The notes under the pieces are model-generated. The model made no database searches and was not told where the DNA came from. It saw nothing but the letters and a program-made list of their open reading frames with translations. Below are positions 1-11,629 of a DNA stretch of 64,000 nt, piece after piece (positions within the stretch are counted from its first letter, which is position 1; every line of letters begins with the position of its first letter). Source of the stretch: Craterostigma plantagineum (Eukaryota > Streptophyta > Magnoliopsida > Lamiales > Linderniaceae). The translations under genes and the position numbers were made by a program. The stretch is taken from contig JAPQWV010000005.1 in NCBI GenBank assembly GCA_027422505.1, positions 7,755,501-7,819,500 on the forward strand, in the 5' to 3' direction.

Positions 1-240
1 TTTGTGACGGATTTTCCGCCGCTATTTTTTGTGACGGCTTTTCCGTCACAACATTTTGCGACCGTTTTTCCGTCGCAAATTTGCGACAGATATTTGGTTG
101 CTAAGTTTAGCTACGGATTTGCGACGGATTTTCCGTCGCAAATCTTAGCTACCGTTCTCCCGTCACAAATATCCGTACCTAAAGGTGCTACGGCAGTTTA
201 GTAGCACTTTCCGTCACTATATAAACTTATTTTTGTAGTG
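1..240. mobile_element. CACTA transposon terminus (partial)
   Basis: The stretch repeats variants of a short word (gcgacggattttccgtcgca and relatives) in both orientations, which is how subterminal repeats of plant CACTA (En/Spm) elements look. It ends at 240 with ttttgtagtg, the reverse complement of the CACTA terminal motif cactacaaaa. The other end lies outside the window, so the target duplication cannot be tested. A short open frame across it is a by-product of the repeats. Confidence 0.6.
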
Positions 241-1198
241 TAAAATACTGGTTAATATAATACTTGTGTCTCAGACTCTTGGGTAAATTATATTAATCTT
301 TCTTTTCACTAAAAAGTTCGAATTTTAAAATAAAATTCAAAAACTAATTCGTGTGTGGATCTTGTAATGCACAAGTGGCATTCTTTTTGTCTCGAAGGCC
401 ATATGAGTTGCCGCAATAAACGGTTGTCGGTTTGACCAATTTTAATTACGTTGCATGGTTGTGAAAACAAACATATCTTTTTTAAAATTTTATGGCCATT
501 ATTTGTATTTTATTGATTTTGCCCAAAACAAACATAATTCAACGTTTATCGACTCGCGTATTTAAGGTTTGAATATAATGATTGTGTGCACAATGACTTG
601 CATTGATTTAAACATACATACATTTCCGTACGAAGATAATACGATATGCGGAATTGCGACTTGTATCTATAGATTTAATATTTTCTACTTAGAATAGAAT
701 CATATTTGAAAATGACACAAAGTTTTCTTTTCCTAATGTATTCCTCCATCTATTACCAAATCATATTTAAGTCATTAAACGATAAAATATAATAACATGA
801 CATTTTTTTTAATTAGCTACAAGTTACAACTAGAAAATGAGACGGAGTTGAAATTTGTAATGAAACGTGACTTATCTTTCAAATGGTCGGAAATCGATTG
901 TTGTGGGCTCGTGTTATGTTGTGGTATGTATGTGTGTGTATATATATATGTTTGTTATGGTGCCTACCTACCGTGAGCACCTTAAGTAAATCTCTCAATT
1001 GTTTGCTTTTTTTCGATTCTCAACACTGCCAACACCTCCGAAGACCTTTTCATATCCATCGCTAACCTAAACCGTCATCTCCAACACGTTAATTTTTAAG
1101 AAAATCATCACATCGGTACGTCGTCCATAGTGAATAAGAAATAATGAATTTCTTAAAAATTATCGTGTTTGAAATAGCCCTCTCTATATATATATTAA

Positions 1199-1200
<2 letters not shown>
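241..1200. other. AT-rich intergenic DNA, no gene seen
   Basis: Only short chance open frames occur here. No splice-linked coding signal, RNA gene or clear repeat boundary was found. Confidence 0.5.

Positions 1201-1231
<31 letters not shown>
1201..1231. repeat. (AT)n microsatellite
   Basis: An uninterrupted run of alternating A and T, directly visible. Confidence 0.9.
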
Positions 1232-1234
<3 letters not shown>

Positions 1235-1396
1235 AGTGATATTTAAGTTGATTTTCACTTAGACAAAATAACATGCGTAGACAGTGTCTGAAGATGGTCA
1301 ATATCTCAAACTTATATTATAGTTTTTTAGACACATTGGTCAATATCTGCAATTTTGCTATGTTATATGTCACAAGTCATGCTCTTTGATATCAGT

Positions 1397-1735
1397 GTTT
1401 AGGGATTACATGGGTATAAGTTATTTGTGTATAGCTACAAGGATTTTGTTGATGCTGTGTTTTAACATGTTTGATATATGTGTATTAATTATTTGTGTAA
1501 TGATATAAATTGTGTTTGATAGATGTGTTTGTGATGTGTATAGGTGTGTATGGATTAGTGAACACACCCCATAACCACCTTAGAGGTGGGTATGGATATA
1601 CAAGGCCTATAACTAAAAACCTTGTAATAGACGTGTATAACCATACAAGGCATGTATAGCTATGCACAGATATCAAACACGACACAACTTATTCATACAC
1701 ATCCTATACACACCCATACACACGTATCAAACGAG
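1397..1735. mobile_element. possible MITE-like element
   Basis: The segment is rich in gtgtgt and gtatag words and ends near 1735 with gtatcaaacgagccc. That resembles the outward-facing end (gggctcgtttgatac) of PIF/Harbinger-like MITEs. The left end is not clear and no target duplication could be fixed. Confidence 0.3.
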
Positions 1736-1857
1736 CCCTGGGAGTTTGTAAAGGATGTCTGAGTTTGGAAAATATTCCACAACTTTTCAGTAATTAAAAA
1801 GGTGGTAGTTACGTTGTAAACTCTAGAGCAGTAAAGCTTGTATCTCCCTTTGCACAA

Positions 1858-1894
<37 letters not shown>
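1858..1894. repeat. (AAT)n microsatellite
   Basis: About twelve consecutive aat units. Directly visible. Confidence 0.9.
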
Positions 1895-1897
<3 letters not shown>

Positions 1898-2385
1898 TAT
1901 AACTAGAGCAGTATGATTGAAACAGCTGGTCGCTCTTGAAATTTCTTGTCTTAAATTATAGAACTTTTTCACATGGTCCCTTTTTTGTCGTCTTGATTTA
2001 CACTTGCGCAATGTGCCAACTTGTTAATAAAATCTTAATGAAATTTCATGTAAAAAATAACAATATTAAAAGACCCATCGAGAATCGGATATTATATATT
2101 TTAACTGCGTTGTTGCAAAGAATTTCGTGTTACTTGAACATTTAATGAAAATAGACAGCACAAATAGGGTTTCTGGTATCAACGTTATATATAGACGATA
2201 TATTTGGTCCCTCCGAATGCTATATAGTGCACGTATATGTAACACATCGTCAATAGTTGCCTCATTTCACGTCTACATCTCATAGATTCGGTCTGCAAGA
2301 ATATAATTTAGGATAGGATGTCACATTTATTTTACATTATTTGTTTAAGAAATTTGACGGGCGGTCTATGATGATACATTGTACC

Positions 2386-3067
2386 CTTATTTTATTTTTT
2401 TTTTTGAAAAAGAAGGATTTCAATCATAAATCCAAATAGATACAAAGATACAATAGAGTAATAATCAAATATTACAACATAATTGACTATTTCTATTGCG
2501 TAAATGACCAGTGATAGCTCAGTATCCGTTCTCAAAGCCCCAAAGAAGGGGAAATAATCCCGAGGGGAACTTCACAAAGAGAAGAAAAACACCAACCAAG
2601 GGGAGGAACCTCCAACAAGGAGGAAACTCCCCCGAGGAGAAAACACCGCCCGACACACAAGTCCGGGCGGTACGGGTGGCAAACATCGGCAGCGGCAGCC
2701 GGTGGCAACAGGCGGAAGGCGGCGGTGAGGTGGAGGCGGCGGCAGGTGCGCGACGGCGGTGACCGGGCGGCGGCCGGAGGTTTTATTTTTTTTTTAAAGA
2801 AAAAGCAAAACAACAAACTAGCCTCTTCAAATTGCTGGCGAAGGAGATGGAAGCGCGGTAGAGGAGATGGCGACAGGGCGGAGGAGACGGTGGCAGGGCA
2901 GAGGAGGCGGGCGGAGGCGGCACATAATTTTTTCAATAAAAAGAAACAACAAAAACAGAGAGGAAAAAGTAAATGGGAACTCCCCCACCTCCAATAATTG
3001 GGGTGGAGGAGGAGAGGAGAGAAGAGCTTGGTGTGGCGGCTAGGGTTTCTGGAGGAGGAAGAGGGGT
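2386..3067 (-). mobile_element. short LINE-type retroposon (non-autonomous)
   Basis: The insert is bounded by a 14-bp direct repeat, tgatacattgtacc, at 2372-2385 and 3068-3081. Next to the left copy is a T-rich tract (2386-2404) that reads as a poly(A) tail on the minus strand. The minus-strand 5' end carries aaaccctagccgcc, a word typical of plant LINE leaders. A long target duplication plus a poly(A) tail indicates target-primed reverse transcription. No endonuclease or reverse transcriptase frame is present, so this is an internally deleted LINE or a LINE-mobilised passenger. The middle (about 2640-2930) is unusually GC-rich (cggcgg and ggagg runs) for this window. A 186-codon minus-strand open frame across it is low-complexity and is not called as a gene. 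Confidence 0.75.
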
Positions 3068-3282
3068 TGATACATTGTACCGTTGAACACATTCATTTTG
3101 GAGTCTCATTTGCTTATGACAAAGCTCGTGAGATATTGATATTCATGTTTGTGATATCCAAGAAAAATCATTTATTAAAATAAAGAAATATTCTTATCCG
3201 TATAAAATAGGATAAGGAAACCAAAAGTAACGGATGATCTTGTAATTAATGTGAAAAAGGGGTATGGAAATGAAAACCTATC

Positions 3283-3842
3283 TAAGGCTGTTAAAAATCG
3301 ACCCAACCCGCCAACCCGACACGAACTGCACCCGAAAATAGCAGGTCTGGGTTAGCATTTTTGACCTGTTTACGTAAATGGGTAAACACGAACCCAACCC
3401 AATTATTAAGTGGGTTAGGTTAGGGTTCGGATTTTCAACCCGAAATCAATCCGGAATCAGCCCAAAATCAACCCATTTAACCCGAATAATTTATATTATT
3501 AAGATATTATTAATATAAATAAAATAAAAGGATTAACCTAATTCTCTATCCACTCTCACGCTCACACATGATGTTTTTATAAAAAAAACTGCATTAGTTC
3601 TCAATTTTTTGTTTAATTTTGATTTATAATACTGTCAATTTTGTTTTTTTTCTTTTTTCTTTTTTAATTTTAAACGGGTTGGCGAGTTGGCGGGTTTGGG
3701 TTAGGGTTAAAGCAGGTTGGGTTTTGGTTTGATTTTTCAACCTGTTTAAGTAAACAGGTCAGGTCAGGGTTGAAGTTTTCAACCCGTTTATTAAACGGGT
3801 TGAACCCGAAGATGACCCAACCCGACCTGTTTGCCACCCCTA
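3283..3842. mobile_element. non-autonomous hAT-like element, copy A
   Basis: A 560-bp element flanked by a perfect 8-bp target duplication, aacctatc (3275-3282 and 3843-3850), the size hAT transposase makes. Its ends read taaggctg and, inverted, taggggtg. The subterminal parts are dense in acccgacc and gggttggg words. A diverged second copy lies in the opposite orientation at 38928-39513. No transposase is encoded. Confidence 0.75.
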
Positions 3843-3850
3843 AACCTATC

Positions 3851-4547
3851 GTTAGGTCTTTATTTTCACTGGCCAATTGACCCAAAAAAAAAGAAATTTA
3901 TTATTTATGTACGTATATAGAACTTCTAATTAGTTCGTACTATACTAGGTATTATTTTTCCTAAAAACATAAATCTGAGTAATATTAACAGTTACTTTTT
4001 CACAAGAGAGAAGATCCTCAAGTATATTCACCATTGCCTGAAATTATGTCGTCATCAAAGCGTGATAATTTCCTTCGTAAGCTTTTTCCAATGTAAAGAG
4101 AGTTGTAATGATTTTACTTTATATCATCCTATTTATTACTATTTTCAGGAACACAACAAAGGAGTGGATTTCGAATGAGAGAGAGACCAAATGGTTTCCA
4201 ATATTTTTATTAAGCTCAAAATTTCATTATGCAGCATTTCAAAGCCTCAAATATTAAATTAAATGTTACTAAGAATAATATAAATATGAGCCTCTTTAAA
4301 CGAATTCTCCTGCCAAAATGACTCGTTTTAGCACCCAAAAGAAATAAAGGGTTGGGTTGTCAATTGTCATGGTGAGGTGTGCGAGCCCAATCAGTGGAAT
4401 ATGTGGCAATTACTCCCTTCAGTATCATATAATTGCAAAACACCCCTCCAATTTCACGGTAAAGACAGAGCTACGTTGAGATTTCTATCCACATAGGATC
4501 AGTTCACTCGACTCAATCAATATATCAAAGAGGTTTGACCTGTCAAC
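3851..4547. other. AT-rich intergenic DNA, no gene seen
   Basis: No open frame of note and no repeat boundary other than the flanking hAT elements. Confidence 0.5.
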
Positions 4548-5984
4548 TAGGGTTGCAAACGAATCGAACTTCTTTTGTTCGATTCGCGATTCGATTCGAA
4601 ATTTTAAGATTCGAATTTGAATATTTAGTACGAATCCGAATAAGAATATATTTTTTTTATTCGAGAAATATCCGAATACGAATATGAAATCACAATATTC
4701 GATTCAAATATTAATCGAATTATTTGATTTCGAATAATTTACTATATATTATAAATTTAATATATTATAAATTCTTGTAATTTATTAGGGCCATAAGAAT
4801 TGAGCCCAAACTCAGAAAAAGCCCATCAAAATTAAAAAAAACCCTCACCCTCATCTCATGTCACTCAAATATCACATTTCAAAGATAACGCTCACAAACT
4901 TAGAAATCCATCGCAGCTCTCGCCTTCGCCAACAACCACCATCAACCCGGCACCCATCGACGCCACTAGTAGGCTTGCAAAATCGCCAGCTATCGTGGTC
5001 CGACCACGTCGCTGTTCTTCTCTGCGATAGTGAGGTATTTCTTTAGAAAACACTTGTTTGTATTAGTTTGAAATTAGGATCTTCAAAAATCCTTGTTAAA
5101 TCGAAACCTTGACATTTTGGTTGTGGTTCCTTGCTATATTAAAGGTTTTATGTGATTTGTATTGCATATGACGTGTGTAACTATTTTGAAGGACGTGTGT
5201 ATTATTTGAAGGGCTTCGTTCTTGTGCTGATTTGTGATTAGGATATGTGTAGTTACTGTAAATATCTCTTGTTTGTGTTCAATATGATGTGGGTAATTAT
5301 TGTGAAAGTATTGATTCAAAGGCATTGGTTTGCAAATGGATTCATCAAATGCAATAGAGGATTGTGAAGGTATTTTTTGTCATGATTGTTTTGCTGATTG
5401 AATTTTATTTTGATGAATTGTGAATTAATGCATTACATGCATTAGTTGTTGATTGTTGGTTATTATTTTATCTTATGTTGCTGATTTACTTTTAATTTAA
5501 ATAATGTTTTGCTTGTGTGGGATATGTTTGATGATTAAGAAAAGAGCTAGGTGGATTGAAAAGTTGATGGATTTCAGTCAGTTTGGTATTAATTCCTTCA
5601 TTTTCTTATAGGTCGACGAAGAATCGGTTGATGTCATTTTGCAAGCATGATTTCCGGAAGCAAGGAGACAATAATCGTTTGATGTCTATGTCTCGTTTAT
5701 CGATCGTTTTGGATTGCGCGTGTTTTGTAAGATATATTGATAATGAAATCAATTATATGCTTAACATTTTTTTATTATAATATCTGCTTTCTATTACAGA
5801 ATTTGTAAGTAAAAAATTTATATTCGAATCCGAATATTCGAATTTTTTCGAATATCACAATCGAATCGAATTCGAATCGCAATAAAGATTCGAATACTAA
5901 TCGAATACGAATAAGAATATTCGACAGATTAACCGAATACAAATAGAATATCACGCTATTCAATTCGATTCGTTTGCAACCCTA
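4548..5984. mobile_element. non-autonomous hAT-like element (1.4 kb)
   Basis: The left end tagggttgcaaacgaatcga is matched by an inverted copy at the right end (ending 5984). The ends are followed inward by many attcga and tcgaat words. The flanks ctgtcaac (4540-4547) and ctgtcatg (5985-5992) agree at 6 of 8 positions, consistent with an old 8-bp duplication. The interior near 4800-5040 looks like a gene leader plus a short first exon (about 60 codons), perhaps the start of a lost transposase gene. No recognisable transposase domain remains. Confidence 0.65.
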
Positions 5985-6573
5985 CTGTCATGAAGTGATA
6001 TTTTAGGTTGAAGCCCTCAAAATAACGTACGTTGTCTTACATTGATTAATCAAACTATAAAAATTAAATATCAAGAATCAAACATCTCACCAATTCTATT
6101 AGGATGCAGACCTCAAACTAATTGTGTACTCTTTACAATGAGTGGAATATGTGGCAATTACTCTTTACAATGCATATAATTCTTGCTAATATTAAAATAC
6201 TCTTGGATTGAAATAAAGTATAAAAATAGTGATGCAACCAATAGGAAACTCAACTGCTCCAATAGCCATCCATTTAATTCTTACATTTAAAAGAAAAAGG
6301 TACCAACATGGCCATACTCCATTTTATCTATTTATTTTTATTTTCACCGATATATATCTTGAGATGGAAAGGTGGCCCCGGCCATAATACCGACGAACAC
6401 ACCACAAACTATCGCCATCACAACCTAATTCGATGATCAATTACTACTTCTCATTGTCTAATTACAGCTTTGTCTGATGATAAGATTATAAAGCCACTTA
6501 GAAATCCAAGCTCTTCCTTGATTAGTTCTTGAAGAAATAAAGCAAAAAACAAAAGTACAAAAATTAGATAAAT
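5985..6573 (+). promoter_or_regulatory. upstream region of the DUF21/CBS gene
   Basis: Non-coding DNA between the hAT element and the start codon at 6574. It should hold the promoter and leader of the following gene. No diagnostic element was identified, and the TATA-like atatatatc near 6350 is weak evidence. Confidence 0.3.
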
Positions 6574-8021
6574 ATGGCAGCAAATGATATCCCATGTTGT
6601 GCAACCATGTTCTGGGTATATTTAGTCGCTTGCGTTGCACTCGTTTGCTTTGCGGGTCTGATGTCGGGCTTAACGCTCGGGCTTATGTCGCTCAGCCTTG
6701 TCGACCTCGAAGTACTGATCAAGGCGGGAAAGCCCGAGGATAGGAAAAATGCAGGTAAGAAGAAAAAAACCAAGTTTATATATATCTAATTTTCTCCGTA
6801 AGTTGTATAAAAATATTAAGTCTTCACAATCATCTTTGTTTGTGTAACAATAATGATGTTATTTGTAGAGAAGATTCTTCCTATAGTCAAGAATCAGCAT
6901 CTGCTTCTGTGTACGCTACTTATATGGAATGCCCTAGCAATGGAGGTATGTTATTATATTACATGCAAGAACATTTATTTTCTATGGTTTTTATATGAAT
7001 TTTTATGTATCCATGCAAAGGCCCTTCCAATCTTCATTGATTCTCTTCTACCTGCCTGGGGCGCCATTCTAATATCTGTCACCCTCATACTTGCATTTGG
7101 AGAGGTATATGTATCGAAATTCATAGCCTATCTCAAACATATCATTTTTTTTTAAATAATTCAATATGTTCTGCAGATTATTCCACAGGCTATTTGTTCA
7201 AGATATGGCTTGAATATTGGAGCAAGGTTGTCAATAATAGTTAGGTTGCTCGTCTTAATCGTCTTCCCTATATCCTACCCAATAAGCAAGGTTTGCATTC
7301 AAAGACTTCTCGAGTTAAATTATTTCCTAGCTTCCATGATGTCCTAAAAGTGAAAAAAGAAAAAAAGGAACTACTTTTTTTAACGTTTCGCAAGCTCTTG
7401 GATCTTCTCCTCGGTAAGGGCCACTCAGCTTTGCTTAGGCGCGCGGAGCTCAAAACGCTCGTCGACATGCATGGAAACGAGGTTTATAATTGAACTACTT
7501 ATCAGTCAAGATAATAAACAAGTGCATGGCATTCGCTTTTTATTTTTATTCTTGAATTTGAAAATTAATTTTATGCGGGAAAAGGCGGTGAGCTAACGCA
7601 CGACGAAACGACTATTATCTCGGGAGCGCTTGACTTGACTGAGAAAACAGCGAAAGACGCCATGACGCCTTTATCTAGGGTTTTCTCGCTCGATCTCAAC
7701 GCTAAACTAGACAAGTACGACGCTTAATTATTATTATGACATGCGCTTTTTCACGTTAATTTTGCGGTATTTGTTCTTAGTATTTCGTCCTTACAGTGAT
7801 ACGATGAATCTGATGCTGAGTAAAGGCCATAGCCGTGTGCCAATATACTCTTTAAGCCCATCTAACATTGTCGGCCTCGTTCTCGTAAGTATATATGTAA
7901 AAAACAAATTCGAAAGTTTTTAATCCTAAAAAATATTATTCAATTAGGTCAAGAATCTGATCAGGTGCTGCCCCGAAGATGGAACTCCAATCAGAAACCT
8001 TACGATTCGAAGAATACCGAG

Positions 8022-8022
8022 G

Positions 8023-8060
<38 letters not shown>
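8022..8060. repeat. (AT)n tract in intron 8
   Basis: An AT-alternating tract directly after the intron 8 donor, abutting a MITE. Confidence 0.8.
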
Positions 8061-8062
<2 letters not shown>

Positions 8063-8302
8063 AAAGCTTATGGTGCTCACCTTATGTTAACACATTATAT
8101 GGGCACCTCTTATGTGGCATTTTTCGGTATCACATAAACGTGGCATTTCAACATAAGATGTGTCAATCTATTCCACGTAAAACGTATTAATCAATGCTAC
8201 ACCACCCCTTATGTTGAAATGACATATTTATGCACTGAGAAACACCGCATAAGAGGTGCCCGTATAAAGTGCTCAGATAAGGTGAGCACAATAAGATTTC
8301 TC
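8061..8302. mobile_element. MITE in intron 8, about 60-bp inverted repeats
   Basis: The left arm (agaaagcttatggtgctcac) and the inverted right arm (gagaaatcttattgtgctca) pair with few mismatches for about 60 bp, through ggtgctcacctta and gggcacctcttatg. The element is 242 bp and has no coding capacity. A diverged fragment lies at 29640-29725. It sits in the intron whose 3' splice site is missing. Confidence 0.7.
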
Positions 8303-9039
8303 ATTATTTAGAGAAATATATTACGAGCACTTGATAAGCGTAGAAAACCCTAAAATTGTGCGCTTTGAATTCTTGAATATTCGGTGGTGCTGCCCAAATT
8401 CCACGAGTCGTTGCCGTTATACGACATATTGAACCAATTTCAGAAAGGGCAGAGCCATATGGCCATCGTAGTGAAGAAAATCGTCGACGATCCTAATAAC
8501 GCAGACGACGAAGTTCTCGGGATCATTACCATGGAAGACGTCCTCGAAGAGTTGCTACAGGTTTTGCTTTCGCGTTTTTAACACATCCTAAAACAACGTC
8601 AACCCCTTGGTAGTAAGGAATTTAGAAATTCCCGACTTAAATATTTCGTCATGTCGTGTTTTCAAGGAGCCCATTTTTGACGAAACGGACGAATACGTCG
8701 ACGTTCACAACAAGTAAGTCCGTACACATCATGGAGATTAATACGTGTTGTGACCAATTTACCTAAAAGCTTAATCATGTAGGGAGTATATAATTTTCTC
8801 GTTCCGTATATTATATTTTTAACACACCCCCTCACTTTTATGCTTATTTTTTATTATTTAGCCTTAGACTTAGAATTTTCATAAATGGGTGGTTGATAAA
8901 AGGATTGGTACCTTAGACTTTTATCATGAGTCCTGATATCATGTTGAATGATCAATGCACTTAAAAAAGTTTATCATTTAATTATATAATATATATTATA
9001 TTTCTAACACGATCCTAGACAGTGTAGGTATAACATTTA

Positions 9040-9229
9040 TGGCTTGTTTGATACGTAGTTTATATTTTTCAAATAAGTAAGGTTAATATAAAACCAACTA
9101 GTTGGTATAAAATAAAACTGTGTGTTCGTTTGTTGGGTTTACAATAACCCACCCGAGACGTGTATTTTTTTAAACCCCTCTACATGTGTTTACAGTTATT
9201 TTAAAGAAACACATGAACCAAACAAGGGC
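9040..9229. mobile_element. Tourist-like MITE in intron 10
   Basis: The left end tggcttgtttgatac and the inverted right end agcccttgtttggttc resemble the Tourist-like element at 40101. A 3-bp tta flanks both sides (9037-9039 and 9230-9232), as expected for PIF/Harbinger-type insertion. Confidence 0.55.
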
Positions 9230-9686
9230 TTAATTTTAATTGTTCTTCCGATTTATCAAACTCAGAATAAAGGTTAATATGATCCCGCCGTCGAAGTTTC
9301 CGATGAGATCCCCGGAAAATAAAGCGTCGACTTCTTTGCCGTTGAACAATAACTGGCGAAGCATCAAACAACGCCTGTTTCCTACCATCATACAGCTACC
9401 ACTCGCTCGCCGCTGTCTCCTGACACAGATCGGTCGATGGTTAATACTTGTCGGTTGAGCATGTCAGCTTCACCTGGAATTTCATCCTCGGATTCGCCCG
9501 TGGCGGCCGCCACTCGCCCTCAGTATGGTTCTCCTTCTTCTTCTTATCAGGTAATAAATAAAAGTCTTGTTTTAGATTAAATTAGTAGTTCAATCATGGG
9601 AATCAATTTATCATCTATACTCTTATATAAAGAGTCTAAGGGGGATAAAAACAGTAAATTAGTCTGTCAAACTTGACCAATCAAAT

Positions 9687-9863
9687 TTTTTTTTTTTGGG
9701 TAAAATGAGATGTTCATTAACCAACCGGCCCAATGTTTGTACAGACCACACACTACTAACATTTCAGCCAACTAAACAGAATAACAGACTCTCTTATACA
9801 AGTCCAAATTAAAAGCAGCTTTCAGTTTACATGCCTGAGTGATCCTCGTCTTCAACTCCCTCG
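9687..9863 (-). mobile_element. LINE 3' end (poly-A side), split from 24000-24484
   Basis: A T-tract at about 9687-9699 is the poly(A) tail of a minus-strand LINE. The following sequence up to the Copia insertion point has no frame of its own and is the LINE 3' region. The body resumes beyond the outer Copia at 24000, where the 3' zinc-binding domain is coded. The two halves are separated only by the Copia and its 5-bp target duplication. Confidence 0.65.
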
Positions 9864-9868
9864 CCAGT

Positions 9869-10042
9869 TGTTATGAATATTCAAGGAAAGAATGTGTTTT
9901 CATTTAATCGTTCAGTATTGAATACACTGTCGAAGCGTTTTATACTAAGTTGCTATACCTATATTTGCACACTAGTCCTTGCTCAACTAATAACTACTTA
10001 ATACATCCCAAAATATATCTTTGAGTTCATCTCTTCTTGACA
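9869..10042 (-). repeat. 3' LTR of the outer Copia
   Basis: 174 bp, starting tgttatgaat and ending cttgaca on the plus strand. It matches 23816-23994 except for a block near the middle where the other copy is 5 bp longer. Confidence 0.92.
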
Positions 10043-10055
10043 CTCCCCCTCAAGG

Positions 10056-10657
10056 TTAGTGTTCATGTAAGTTTAAAACACTAACCTTGGATAATAAGTA
10101 CTCGAACTGGTCTCTTCCCGACGCTTTAGTCAATAAATCTGCCGGTTGCTCTTGAGAGGGTATATATTCAGTCTTGATCACATTCTCTTGGATCTTATCT
10201 CTTATGAAGTGACAATCGACTTCAACGTGCTTCGTTCTTTCATGGAAGACCGGGTTTGCCGCTATCTGTATCGCAGATTTACTGTCTGTATGAATCGTAA
10301 CTGGCTCCATTCTTTGAACTCCAATATCTTTCATTATCTTATTTAACCATAACACTTCGGCCGTGACCATTGCCATCGCTCTATACTCTGCCTCGGCTGA
10401 ACTTCCTGCCACCGTTTTTTGTTTCTTTGTCTTCCATGATATCAATGATCTCCAAGGAAAACCATATAACCTGTTAATGACCTTCTAGTCTTTGGGCATG
10501 ATGCCCAATCTGCATCGCAATAAGCTCTTAATCATATCTTACTATCAGCATTAAGAAACAAACCAAGACCTGGCTTTTCTTTCAAATATCTCAATACTCG
10601 GTATAATGCATCAAAATGAGCCTTTTTTGGGTCATGCATATATTGTGATAAAATTTT
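10056..10657 (-). pseudogene. outer Copia: end of reverse transcriptase and RNase H
   Basis: Reading leftward from 10657, the frame continues the reverse-transcriptase tail interrupted at 17474 (the junction reads through YAVKILSQYMHD). The RNase H part at 10445-10056 has SSAEAEYRAM, a DSKSAI motif and ADLLTKA. Between them lies the RNase H start (DADWASCPK) preceded by an in-frame TGA, with a second stop just before the RNase H open frame. The enzyme would degrade the RNA strand in RNA-DNA hybrids during reverse transcription; this copy is broken. Confidence 0.85.
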
Positions 10658-10662
10658 AACCG

Positions 10663-11576
10663 TGTTGATGTTGAGGCTTCAACATTGGCAATGTTAGGGT
10701 AACATTCTAGCCAACATCTGTTGGCCGAGAATGTCTCTTTTCTCAGTTTTATCTTTCATGCCCAAAACTTGTTTAATCCATATCTTGGCTATTTTTAGTG
10801 ATGTGCAGGACTTATATAAGGATAGAGAATGGATCATACAATGTGGAAAACGTGTGGAGCTGCTTCAACGAATTTGGGAAGTGCACTTACCTTAAATAGA
10901 AGATATGAAGATCAAAAGAGAATTAGTCAAGCTACGACCAAAATTAGAAGATCTGAATATCAAAGAGAATCATTCAGCTACCATAAATAGGAGATAAGAG
11001 ATCGGCCAATTAGATGAGAAGATTCGAACTAAATATATACTATATTTAGAGAGATCTTCGAAGAGATATTCAAGGGATCTTTTATCAATTCAAGATGGAG
11101 CCAAGACCTTTAAATAAGAGTTATTTTCGAGCTGCAATGTACGACTTTCGAGAGAGCTTTCATGGAGTAACTTTGAGCGACATATCGAGCGAAAACGATG
11201 AACGAAACACATATGGAGTTTGAGCGAGTTTTACATATTGCGAGAGTTGTCTTTTAGTCTAGCTTTTCAAAGGTCGAAAGATCTTGTAGTTTGCAGAATC
11301 CTTTTTGATTCGTAGGTTTTGATAGACGTGTTTTTACTATCTTGTGATAGTTATTTTGCCATCCATTGCTGTTAGTGGAATTTCGCCTTGAGGCACGCAG
11401 CAAGTTATTTGACTTGCTGCACAGATTTACATCTCGTGTTATTTCAGTTTCGTCACTAAGTAATTACAATATTCCGCTGTGCACCTGAATGTTAGGTTGA
11501 GTGTTACCCCGACATTTTACCCAACATCTAGTCTATACTTAGTGTTTTACATCCATATCGTACCGGGACCACTTCA
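10663..11576 (+). repeat. 5' LTR of the inner Sirevirus-like element
   Basis: Begins tgttgatgttgaggc and ends ccacttca. It contains several caacat words and a likely core promoter (cttatataagg at about 10811). Three substitutions separate it from the 3' LTR. Confidence 0.92.
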
Positions 11577-11579
11577 AAG

Positions 11580-11591
11580 TGGTATCAGAGC
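11580..11591 (+). promoter_or_regulatory. primer binding site (tRNA-Met) of the inner element
   Basis: tggtatcagagc lies three bases after the 5' LTR. It complements the 3' end of plant initiator tRNA-Met. Confidence 0.9.
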
Positions 11592-11629
11592 CTCCGCTTG
11601 ACGTGACTAAGCGTTTTTTATCCTTTATA

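Noticed and set aside
1196..1301. Minus-strand open frame with Ile/Tyr repeats
   Set aside because: Translation of the (AT)n microsatellite.
2532..3092. 186-codon minus-strand open frame
   Set aside because: Low-complexity Ser/Pro/Phe translation of a GC-rich retroposon core. It extends across the target duplication into flanking DNA and has no family signature.
10146..10346. Plus-strand 66-codon frame in the left part of the outer Copia
   Set aside because: Complement of the RNase H coding region.
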